Positions 43,731 to 53,639 of a stretch of DNA of 64,000 nt are shown here, piece after piece. The stretch spans positions 368,345 to 432,344 of the forward strand of contig FN649756.1 in the NCBI GenBank assembly GCA_000310025.1, given 5' to 3'. The first letter of the stretch is position 1. Each line of letters starts with the position of its first letter. Under the pieces are notes generated by a model. That model ran no database searches and was not told the DNA's origin. It saw only the letters and a list, made by a program, of their open reading frames with translations. This DNA is from Ectocarpus siliculosus. Its lineage: Eukaryota; Sar; Phaeophyceae; Ectocarpales; Ectocarpaceae. A program made the translations under genes and the position numbers.

Positions 43731-44816
43731 CGGGGGAGTAGTCAAGAGCACCCTGCACCAGGTAGTCAAGGTCCGTCTGCTGCAGGAACGACTTCTCGCC
43801 ACGAACAAGTCTCTAAGAGCCGAATAGTCTCTGCTAACATTGACCTCACCGGAGCCGCCGCCCTCAGCCCGCCCTCCGGATCACGGAGCGCTGCGACCTC
43901 GCCCGCTCCACCTGCCTCGCTTTCTGGGCCCTCACGTTCGGAGGTGGAGACCCGTCCGCCCGGCCAACCCCCGCCTGTGCCTGGTGCCCGTTCTTTTCAC
44001 CTTCGCCCGACACAAGCTCAGCCATTTGATGACACGCGTGAATACGCTTCGGACGACCTTCTCCTCTTCTGGAAACCTCTTTCCGTTTTCTCATAGTGGA
44101 CTCCATCGGCTTTCGACGTACTCGGGGTACGTTATTCATGTAGTGAGCAATCGATGATGTCTGAAAAAGCGAAGCTGTGTTAAGAGATATAGCATCGTAC
44201 GACCATATTATGGCTACGACTGATCCTGCGAAACACAAATCTTCAGGCCGTAAAGTGCGGCCGTTCGATCATGCTGAATGGGAGCGTCGTCGAGAAGAGA
44301 TTATGCTTCCTGGTCGTGTTTCAAATTTGCTCAGAACCAAGGCATGAAACAGCATCTGTTAGCAACGGGTACCCGTAGTCTTGCGGAAGCCAGCTCCTTC
44401 GACACTAATTGGGGTATAGGCCTGTCTGCTCGCCATCCAGATGTTCGTGACCCGTCCAAATGGCCGTTAAACGGGAAAAACCTGTTGGGAGAAGCATTGA
44501 TTGATGGAAGCTCGACGCCTCTTGCGAGATCGTCCGTTATCTGGCGAGGATTCCCCCGACTCTGCTTCCCCCGAGCCCCCCGTTTCGCAGCCTCTTCAAC
44601 CTGGTCAACGACGCATTCACGAGGTCGCCCCCGCTGGATGCCCGTCGGTTCCGGAGGATCGCAGCAACGACCCAGATTACCTTCGCTTGGACGCGCCGGG
44701 AGATCATGCTTCCGTCCGCGAAGGTCAATCTTCTTTTGTGGAACATCCTCGACACCATGTTCCTTTCGTTCGCATAGTCTTCTTCCCGCTACCCAAGGTA
44801 CCGAAAGCATTACATT
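43731..44816 (+). pseudogene. Decayed remainder of the older gag-like element
   Basis: After the second TGTCA the plus strand is again coding-like. There is a Ser/Pro/Ala-rich frame to 44096, then ATG 44210 (MATTDPAKHKSSGRKVRPFDH AEWERRREEIMLPG in two parts) ending at a stop near 44345, then further short frames to 44816. Several stops and frame changes are present. It is taken as the 3' continuation of the element seen at 33973-35642 and 38553-39264. This is inference from strand and composition. Confidence 0.4.
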
Positions 44817-45306
44817 ACCAGACATCTGTGATACTCCGATTCCCGCTTCCCGCATGCGTATTATCCGCGAAAATCCAGAACAATACGGGAATTCCCGTGT
44901 TTTGAGTTTGAAAGGGCCGGCGAGCTGTTCGTTTTGCCAGGCGGGATTCCCGTCGTCCTCCGTGCTTAAAGAGCCAATTCCCGCTATTTTTCATACATAT
45001 GAAAAAAGCACCATATAGTGAAAACACGCGGGAATTGATTCTTTACACCAAACCACACGCCAGAACGACGGGATTCCCGATTCCCGCCTCGAAAAAACGA
45101 ACAGCCCGCCACCGCTTTCAAAATCCTTCGCTGACGCTATGGATTCATTGCTAATCTATCTTAGACTTTTTTCTGTAGATAGAGATGGATTTATTGTGTC
45201 ATAGTAATAAAATATATAAAAAGGCGGGAATTCCCGCATATTTCTGGATTTTCACATGCTAACCCGCATGCGGGGAGCGGGAATCCGAGTTTGAAAGATG
45301 TCTGGT
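44817..45306. mobile_element. MITE with about 80-bp terminal inverted repeats
   Basis: The left end ACCAGACATCT, through CGATTCCCGCTTCCCGCATGCG, AAAATCCAGAA and GGGAATTCCCG, reads again in reverse complement at the right end (45225-45306). The unit is 490 bp, has no ORF, and is rich in GGGAATTCCCG palindromes. No clear target-site duplication is visible, so the superfamily is open. Confidence 0.7.
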
Positions 45307-45542
45307 GTGCTCCTTACTTGTTCTGTGTAATATACATGATGGCTACGCGCGTTCCTGGGATAACATAGTACCCAGTCTCAACACCACAGACCCCGAGGGC
45401 GGCAGTGCAACTAACAAGTTTCTTTTGCACAACAAAAGCAAGCGCACCCCTATACGGGCCACTCTTCTTCTCGCAAGAAAAAACTGAAGCCGGACTGCCG
45501 TAAGATTCCGGAGGGTTGATCTGTACAGGCTTAAGTTTTTTT

Positions 45543-45843
45543 GGCTTCACTTCAAATCAGCGCTCACAGCACTAGTAGTGCCGTTTACTCCAATCCGTGG
45601 TCACACAGAGGAACCCTTCTCTACCGTCCCCTCCTACGGTACTTTGCCTTCGATTTTTAATGCGAGAAGAGTTCAGCACTCTCTTCCCTCTGTGCACACA
45701 CGAACTAGCGCTATCCACTAGGCCTGGAGAGGAAGCGAGAGAAAATCTCACTTTGCAAGAAAAGCTCGCTTACACCGGGATTCGAACCCCTGACCTGACC
45801 TCTAGAAGGTTTCGAGGTTCCCAACTAGACCACCGGGGCGACC
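45543..45843 (-). mobile_element. tRNA-derived SINE, copy 2
   Basis: This is a 301-bp copy of the 15553-15843 SINE with the same box A and box B sequences (box B at about 45778-45788, + strand) and small insertions (TAG, GGTA). The tail side reads AAAAAAACTT on the minus strand. Confidence 0.85.
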
Positions 45844-46389
45844 ATAGACTCCAAATAAGCCCAGTATCCAGACGTTTCCCCCCATTCACTGTAAAGACTT
45901 CAACACATACATCCCGTTCGACTGTGGTCATATCTCGAATGGGTACAGTTAGCGCCCGCAATTAATTGAGAAACGCTTATTTCAAGTCCAGCCTCGAATT
46001 CTTATTGTGGGATACAAACTCAGCGTATGTCGTTCAATTTCTACTGTCAAGTTTCTTATTTTATCGTGCCGCCAAATCCTGGTAATTTTTCTTAAATCGT
46101 CGGTTTATTATTTTCTCTGCTCACGAGAGCTGGCGGAGAGCATAACCAAAACCGCACAACAGACAGCATATCGTGGCTCGCAGCCTGTCTGGTGTGCTGT
46201 GCCAGAGCCGGAGCGCCAGAAAGCGCCAGAGCCGGCAGGGGGGCGGAGGGGGCGCTGCAAAAAAACACACACTCCCCCTCGTCGTACGACTAATAATGCA
46301 CTTGGGAGGGGGGGAAGGTAGTGGGAGAGGGGGGAAAGAGCGAGAGAGATAGGAGGAGCTGTGGGGTGTTTCTTATTCGACTCGATCGC

Positions 46390-46600
46390 CATGAAGAAAA
46401 TTAACGGTGAGACGAACCGACCGGGTGGTCTCAAGGGCGGTTCGTACATCGTTCGATTTCTGGATGACCCAGGCCCAAGTGTTCTCCCCCTGCCTAAACA
46501 CCTCTACTCCATCGCCTTGGACGCCGTCTGTGGATCATGGTGTTTAGAAAAACATCGTTCGCGCCCTTTGGGAGGCACCCGTGGTCGCACTCCGCTCATT
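46390..46600 (+). pseudogene. Ty3-type polyprotein tail fragment
   Basis: The plus frame reads GGSYIVRFLDDPGPSVLPL, then ALDAVCGSWCLEKHRSR. This matches the module at about 31600-31800 on the minus strand (YVVRFLDTKGP...GSW). It is the last domain of a Ty3-type polyprotein; the rest is absent. Downstream DNA is T-rich (46700-46830). Confidence 0.65.
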
Positions 46601-47017
46601 CCTGACTCATTACCGTCGGTTATTCCCAACGTTTCTCTTGGCGTCGTCATTTGGTGTACGCGTTGGCCCCTTTTGGTCATTTGTGCCCTCCTTCTCGCCG
46701 GCGTTTGCGCCTTCCATTTTGTTTTTGTTTTCTTTGTTTGTCTGTTTTCTTTTTGTTTTTTTTTGTTTTTTTTGTTTGTTTTGTTTTATTTTTTTTCTGT
46801 TTTATCTCTTTTCTTTTGTTGGATTATTTTGCGTTTTGGACGCTGGGGCAACACCGTTTCAAGACTCGCGGTGTCGAGTGATCTTTTATTCCTTGTTGCC
46901 TGCATTCGTCTGAATCAGTGAACTGTCGCGACCTGGATGCACGTTCTCTCTCGCCTTTCCTTATTTTCTTTTGTTGTTGGTCTTTGGCTCTCTCGACGGG
47001 CTTCCTCCGAAGTTTCC

Positions 47018-47165
47018 TCGGTGTGGTTTGCCTCTGAACACTTGGAAAAAGAGTTTCCCAAGTTTCGCCGGTGTTGTTTGCCTCTGAACACTTGGAAAAA
47101 GAGTTCCCCAAGTTTCTTTCGGTATTGTTTGCCTCTGAACACTTTGCAACCGAGTTCCCCGTGTT
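47018..47165 (+). repeat. Three tandem units of about 62 bp
   Basis: The phrase TTTGCCTCTGAACACTT(GG), followed by GAGTT.CCC.AGTTTC, occurs three times in a row. The third unit is the most diverged. Confidence 0.8.
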
Positions 47166-48224
47166 TTCTTGGTTCGCCCTTTTGCCAACTAATTGTTTTT
47201 TTTAGCTTCGTCGTGCCGCAGAAGAGTGTCGCCTACGCCTATTGCTCCGGGATTCCATCCCGTTGCGTCGCCTCCTGCTGTGGACTCTCGTCGTCATCCA
47301 CCATTTGCTCTACTTCGTCTCCATCATTGCTACCTGCGGGCGACACCTCCGTCATCGTCGAGCCCCGGCGTCGTTGCAATATTGTTGTATGTGTCTCTAC
47401 GACTTTTCTGTGTTTTGTGTCTTTTGTGTGTCGAGCGCGACATCCAGCGGTTTGTCCGTTCGCTTCTCCGGCATTGATCGTTTATGTTATGCGTCCTTAG
47501 TTTTCTTTAGGTCTTGCCGTTGCCGTCTCTATACGCTTTGGGTACCTTGGCACGCTGGAAATCGTTTTCGGTACGTTAGCTTGTTGTTCATTTCCCCTGG
47601 CCTTCCTCGACGTTCTCCTAGAGTGCGTTGAGTTTTCCCTTTACGTCGCGTTCAGTATCAAAGGCCGTATTCGTTAGGAAGTTTGCTTGGGTTTTGAGTT
47701 TCGTTGCCGTATTTTGGACTCTCTCGTGTAGTCACCCCCATTCCTCCAGTTGTGATACGCGCGGGTGCGCGTAAAATGGTGGCGTGTGGCGTTTGGACGT
47801 TGACTTTGTTTCCTCTCTCTGCCGTCGTCTGTTGGGGATAGCTCGCGTGCTCTGCAGCACTGGATATTCTTCCTAGCTTTATCCCTTCATGGGTTTAGCG
47901 TAGTCATTGAGAGTCGGCGTTTTGTCTCGTGACCGTTCGCATCCTTCGTCTCAATGATGGTGTGGGGGTTGATTCGGGATAGTTATACAACTCACCCTCC
48001 TTTGGATGTTTTGTGAAGAGTCATATCTTCGATTCATGATCATAAATCATTAGCTAAAATCTTATGCTAGCTTTTAGGATTTGAGCATTGATTTGAGTAT
48101 AGAATCTGCATATATGATATTCAGGGTGGCCTAGTGTTAAGTAAAAGTGTGGTTGCTAGCATGAATAGGGTAGGATGTGGGTCGGTCCCAGGAGGTATAC
48201 CTTCAGACCCCTACCCTCTTAGAA

Positions 48225-48350
48225 TCGTCTATTCTGTGTACCCCCTGACATGAAGTCGGATCCCCACTTCATCTCAGACCCTCGCTGATCGTCTCTCAGC
48301 GATAACAAGCAACTTTCCCATCTCAACGTGGTCGTGGACAAGCGTGTCAA
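48225..48350 (+). repeat. 3'-end segment of the Ty3-type family, second copy
   Basis: Aligns with the reverse complement of 30655-30800 over about 110 bp (GATGAAGTCGGATCCCCAC, CAGACCCTCGC, ATAACAAGCAACTTTCCC). Confidence 0.5.
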
Positions 48351-48940
48351 CAACAGAACCTTCATCTATCTATCTTTAGGAGCAAGCTACCGCGCACGGC
48401 TTCACCTCCTTTAAACTCTCCCGTAACCCCTCGTTTCTTATGTAGTAGGTCAGCGGTCGCCCCTGTTTCTTACTGAGACATTTCTTATTGTGTGACCCAG
48501 ACTGAGCCATGCCTATTTTCTTATTTTTCGTGGAAAAGTGAGCCTCAATTGAAATTCTAAAAAAATAATTCTTAATTGTGGGCGCTAACTGTAGTCTTTC
48601 TGTGTTTGTATTTATGTTTCCTAATATGCCCGTTGATATGCTAAATGCACGTTGAATGTACGTACATGTGGAGAGCCCGAGGTAGGTGTGAAAGGAAGAG
48701 AAAGATGAAGCATTGGCTATGCGAGAGGTGTGTGGGTGATATGACTGTCTGCCATGATGTCATTGAGCAGAGGATGGACAACGTTCAGAGTTCGTTACTC
48801 GAGCGAGCGAGCCAGAGAAAGGTGAACAGCCCAAAAAATTATATGCGCCCACAGGGACGAATATAAGCCATGCACTGATGCACTCACACCTTTTTACCGA
48901 CGGAAATCTTGTCTGAGGAACAAGCGTCACGAACATGTAT

Positions 48941-49330
48941 GTTGTTGTTGTTGTTGTCTTCACATTAAAAACCGTTCCGATCTCTCTCTACCCAGTACCT
49001 TCGTATGTATGTCCGTACTGATCCAACACTCGACGCGGTCGATTCCCGTGGTCACAGGTTAACTTACCCTAAAAAGGTACACTCAAATAAACTGGCCCCG
49101 GGGTCCGCAAGTCAATAGAAATCAACGACAGATATAATTCTGGGATCCTCCGCTCCCTCTTCACGCTATGCGGGGTATCAACTGAGATTAGCAGTCACTA
49201 TCTATCATGGGCCGGAGAGAAAGAGGCACACTCCCTTGGTTCAATCTTGGTACTTCACAACGCAAGCAGAGACAAGTCCATCTGACACAGAAAAAGAGAG
49301 AAAAAAAGAGAGAAAAAAAAGGACAAAGAG
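48941..49330 (-). mobile_element. 3' end of a non-LTR element (5'-truncated copy)
   Basis: From the TTG microsatellite at 48941-48957 the sequence parallels 58275-58510: CTTCACATTAAAA, CCCAGTACCTTC, CGATTCCCGTGGTCACAGG, a CAA CGACAG phrase, then a purine-rich tract. On the minus strand this is a 3' untranslated region ending in (CAA)n. It is the tail of the family whose reverse transcriptase lies at 58770-60600. Only the 3' part is present, as is usual after incomplete target-primed reverse transcription. Confidence 0.7.
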
Positions 49331-49574
49331 AAAAAAAAGGAGAAAAAATAAAAATGGAAACCGTATGCGAAGAGAAAATAAATGAAAATAAAATGAAAAA
49401 ATGAAAAAAAGGGCGGGGACAAAGAGGGACCAGGCCGAAAATAACAGGAAGTATGAGGCAGAACAAGGCACACGGTGGAGAGACACATGTATGCGTTTTC
49501 TGGTTTCTTCAACCTGTCGCTCTACCACAGGCACGCAGGGGCAGTTTTCTGTCCCTCCAGCAGCAACTACATGA

Positions 49575-49900
49575 ACCCGCCTAAATCCCTAACGCTAACC
49601 CTGACCCTAACCAACCCCAAACCGACTCAATAGGTGCTAGGTTGACATTGGGTGGCTCAGTTCTAGGTTGTTGTGCCTGCTAGGGCTACGTTAGGGCTAC
49701 GTGGCTCAGTTCTAGGTTGGTGTGCCGGCATTTGGCGCTAGGTTGGTATTGATGGGATAATCTCTAGGTTGGTATTGCATGGATAGGTGCTAGGTTGGTG
49801 TTTATACGATCGACCTAGGTTGGTATGGCTTGGATAGATAGGTGCTAGGTTGGTGTTGACGTGGGTAGGTGCTAGGTTGTGTGGGCCTAGGTCGCTCTTG
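49575..49900. repeat. Telomere-like repeats and GGTTGGT minisatellite
   Basis: CCCTAACGCTAACCCTGACCCTAACC (in part) at 49585-49613 is an interstitial telomere-like tract. It runs into a degenerate minisatellite of (G)TGCTAGGTTGGTGTTGA-type units to about 49900. A second short telomere-like phrase, TTAACCCTAACCCTACC, is at 54114-54130. Confidence 0.75.
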
Positions 49901-52900
49901 GTTGGGTGGTTGTGTTGGTAATAACAGGTGTGGGTGCATGGCGTATGTGCGTCCCCATGGGTGTATCGAATATTCCTCGTGAAAAGCGGGTAATTACACA
50001 ATAACCCGAAGAGAGAGGCGGAGCGGGAAAATACGGGAAAAGCGGGGGGGAAATGGAGGCCTGTCAGAGACGCCGACAGAGAGAAATTTAAATTTCCAGT
50101 GGGCTCCCAGCGAATTATTTGAATGAGAGACAGGTGAATGTATCACCTTGCGGCTGGTGTGCACGTGTGAACACCTCAGATATCTCGGAATACTCCGGTT
50201 CAACCGGAGTATTCCGAGATATCTCAGGTCTCCGTAACAAAATTATTTCTCAGACCATCCACAAAAAGGTCCGGAGTCGGCTTTATTGATTAAGGAATAA
50301 TAAAAACACACACAGACAGTATATTAGGCTCTCTTCCGTTCCTGCTACGCCGAACACCTTCCTGGTGGTATTCGGCGTAGGCGCAGCTGGGAATAATGTA
50401 GGACCCCAGCCAATTAGTAGATCTCTTCGATAGGACTGACTGGCTGGCGCCTCTGCGACGCGGACGCTTCCTAGCTAACCGGACACGGACCTGAGTGTGA
50501 ACGTCAACGGATCTGTTTCGTTGTAGCAAGGGATTCCAGCAAGAAGTTACGGAGAGAAGAGACGAAGAGACACAAAAAGAGGAACAGATCGAGGGGAGGT
50601 ACAATTGTCGTGTTTGGTGCGTGCGGTACAAGAAGTCACGCCTTTTTTTACCAGTTGGCCAGGGGGGGGGACCAACAAGAAGATCGACGCGAAGAATTTC
50701 CTCTCAAAATAATTCCACACAAACTCGCACGACCGCGCCACCCTTCCTCTCACAAGTCCTCCTCCTCCTCTCACTCCAAATCAGCAAGAACAACACCCAT
50801 CTCGTGAACCCTGCGTTGTGCAGGTAAGCATCATCTACAGTATAGGTATCTACCTCAGCTACTACCCACTGGTTATTACTCCGCTGCCGTCCAGGCGGCA
50901 AGTAAGTGCTGGTTGTTGTTGGCAATCGATCTATGTGGTCAACTGTGCATGCCAAGGCTATTCCTTCGTGAGGGAAAGCGGTTGTGACGTGCGGGTTCTT
51001 TGTCTGCTGCGATCTTGTCTGCGCCGTCTGCGCCATGATTGTGCTGCTGATGATGACGCTGTTGGAGTTATGGGCTCTAGGTCCTCCTCCTGTGTCTACT
51101 TCTCACTGCCGGCGGGGGTCCGTAACTGCGCATCCTACGTACGTCTCGGCAACCCCACTGCGCATCCTGGTACTCTAAAACCAGTATCATGACGTGCCCA
51201 GAAAGCTAGTTTGTGCGCAGTGCGTTTTCTGTCTGGGCATTTCTGGGCATTTGGGGTTTGCGCCGAGAGAAGCCAAGGCGAAAAGGGGCCGCGGGAGGCG
51301 AGCTAATATCGCGGCGAGATCACAGCAATACCGGGGATACCCGGCAGCAGCAGCGCTCGAGAGGATCATGGCTGCTGCTGCTGGATCAGGAGATCGTCGT
51401 GGCGGGCCAGTGCAGCGTACAGGAGGCATATGATCCTCACCTTGTTGGGAGCCTGGTGGGTACCGCACCGAGCATACGATAGGTGAGCGCCGCTGTCTGG
51501 GCGGGTGTGCAGAGTCCAGAATCAACTGCTTCGTTCCGTTGCTCCGTTGCTCGTCACAGCAATGGTACCGACCACGGACTTCCTCCTTCCTCCTCTCTGT
51601 ACTCTGTGTTCGGCCATTTCCATGTTGTGTTTCATCTCCCCTCCGCGTGCCCCGAAACCTTCTTCTCAATTTGCAATATGGTGCGAGAAAGCCAGTTCCA
51701 CGTACATACGTATCAAAAATCTACTCTGTACATTGTTCACACATAATACCAGGTACATGAGATGGATACGTGCTGCTCAGCTGCTCTCTCTCTCCCCCTC
51801 TTTTTCTCTGTCTAACGGAAGAAGGGAGGATGCAAAATTGCTTGTCCTGTCGTGGGACGGCGAACTGACTGCTCTGTGAAAAGTGTCGCTACAGCAGTTA
51901 AAAGTACAAGGTATTCTTGTCGTCAGTGTGTGTCGTATTAATAGTGGCATACGGTACATCATCCATGCGTGCCCTTGTTGCCCCGGCAACCCGGGCCGAA
52001 CACGTGTTGATGTGCGCTATCAACGACCCAAAGAGATCGCTGTTACATACACTCTGACAATCGAACGCCCGTCTTGGTCACGTTTGTCTTGGTCACGTTT
52101 CAGGATTATTCCGGCTGGCGGATGGCGGACAAAGGAAAATATTGTTCGTTGTGTGGGACGTTCGTTGTGTGGGCCGTCCGTCGAGTTCATCTAGTCGTCA
52201 CCGGTGGTAGCAGCGACGGTACAGCTGGACCGTAGCAAATGTTTATTCGTGGCCAGGCGTTGTGGGGAAAGGGCGCTCGAACTTGCCGCTGCTTCCACCG
52301 CCAAAAAACCCAGGCATTCGATATATAGGTGAGATGGGGGGTTCATGTTGTCGCTTTGATGTTTGCTTTTGGAGGGCACCACCCTGCTGTTGTTGCAAAG
52401 GAATCGTCGGGTTCTTGAATAGCCGCAGACATGGTTCCATTCACTTGCCACACCCACCGTGTAGAAGCCACCATGTACAAGTGCTCTTTGAACAAGCAAC
52501 CGAGGTTTGTTTGTGGCATGTGGTACTGCTTTAGGTCCACCTGTCTGTGTGAATGATGATTGAAATTGGTTGACTGCTGTGTTGAAAATGGTTCGTTCCT
52601 GAGTGCCTAGAGTATACCCACCCTTAAACCATAAGGGCGAATATTAACGAAGAGCCAAAAATCAAAATCCAAATGGGCACAAAATCAAAAATCAATGTGC
52701 GTTATCGTGGAAAACTGAAAAAGAGGGTCGTGTACAAGTATGTTAACGAGGATAGGAGACAGATGAGCAAGATGAGGCAAAAATCAAAAAGACCTGGCGC
52801 CAGGGGAAGAGCCAGCAGCGCAGCGGTGATAATCTAGGGTGCGTTTTGCGCTCTTCTGTTCACGGGTTAGCCGATATCTCGCCAAAACTAAGTCACCTCG
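49901..52900. other. No confirmed gene
   Basis: Apart from the hairpin at 50173-50229 and a smaller inverted repeat at 50349-50385 (CTACGCCGAA and its complement), nothing is recognisable. Open frames of 100-160 codons at 51187-51669 (-) and 50818-51192 (+) overlap each other and lack motifs. Confidence 0.4.
50173..50229. repeat. Near-perfect foldback hairpin
   Basis: Arms 50178-50200 and 50202-50224 are perfect 23-bp complements around a single C at 50201 (AGATATCTCGGAATACTCC and its reverse complement). After a C-C mismatch, four more pairs extend it to 50173-50229. Confidence 0.93.
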
Positions 52901-52916
52901 GTACTAGTTTTTTAGG

Positions 52917-53100
52917 CGGATTCAGGCGGGGCGGTACTTCAATGTGGCGGTACTTTTTTGGCGGTAGGCGGTATTTCGTTTTCCGGCGGTACCGCCTTCG
53001 GCGGTTCCCGGTACCACCGAATGTGGCGGTAATTGTAATTACCGCCAGTACCGGGACCGCCCACCACGGCGGGAAAAAAACGGCGGGAATTTTCCCGAGG
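52917..53100. repeat. GGCGGTA/TACCGCC palindromic cluster
   Basis: GGCGGTA and its complement TACCGCC recur many times on both sides of a centre near 53010, with a smaller palindrome GCGGTAATTGTAATTACCGC at 53022-53043. It looks like a small foldback element. Similar GGCGGCAA phrases occur near 63200-63320. Confidence 0.6.
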
Positions 53101-53306
53101 TGTATACTGAAAAATACTTAACGAGTTGCCTCAAGAACGGTATCCGGAAGGAGCTGGAAGCATGGGCTGTTGGGCAATGCCAAGGTTTGGCGCCGTGAGG
53201 TGCCGAATGTGCCAGAAAAAAAAATTGTGTTGAAGCCAAAATGTCAACGGTTGCGAGCCACTTCAAGTTCGGTGTTTTGGGCCGCCACGGGTTGTGATAT
53301 CCATCG

Positions 53307-53637
53307 ATAACTTTCCGAAGAAGGAAGCAACAACAACAGCAACGCCACGCGGCAGGAGGTACCTCTCTGCTCCATCTTTCAAGCCCAAGGTCTGCTACGG
53401 TGGGGTATCGTGCGTGTAGGGAAAAACGTTTTGGTTGACCCTAAAAAATCCACGTCAGAGAGCGGCTAGTTCAAGTTCGCGCCGAATGTCTGCTCACAGT
53501 TTAGCTTTTCAGCGATAACTTTTCGAAGGAGGAAGCAACAGCATTAGCAATGCCACGCGACGGGAGGTAGTTTTACCCACCATCTGTCTCGTACAAGGTT
53601 AGATGCCTTGGGGTATCGTGAGTATGGAGAAAAAAGG
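53307..53637 (+). repeat. Diverged direct repeat, about 125 bp
   Basis: The segment from GATAACTTTCCGAAGAAGGAAGCAA (in part, 53307-53430) recurs at 53513-53637 (GATAACTTTTCGAAGGAGG). Both share GCCACGCG, GGAGGTA and GGGGTATCGTG phrases, with many substitutions. Confidence 0.65.
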
Positions 53638-53639
53638 CT

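Larger units (their letters stand above)
45946..48591. mobile_element. Possible TA-flanked inverted-repeat DNA element
   Basis: TA followed by CAGTTAGCGCCCGCAATTAA at 45944-45965 matches the reverse complement at the right end (TTAATTGTGGGCGCTAACTG followed by TA at 48592-48593), with one mismatch in 20. A CAGT start and a TA duplication fit the Tc1/mariner/pogo group. No transposase was found. The interior holds Ty3-type remnants (46390-46600 and 48225-48350), so it would be a shell with nested insertions or a chance pairing of ends. Confidence 0.45.

Noticed and set aside
46581-46921. Hydrophobic Phe-rich frame resembling a membrane protein
   Set aside because: It is translation of a T-rich tract (TTTGTTTG repeats) downstream of the Ty3 tail, without coding character outside the tract.
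51187-51669. 160-codon minus-strand frame
   Set aside because: It is Arg/Pro-rich with no motif, and overlaps equally open frames on the opposite strand.
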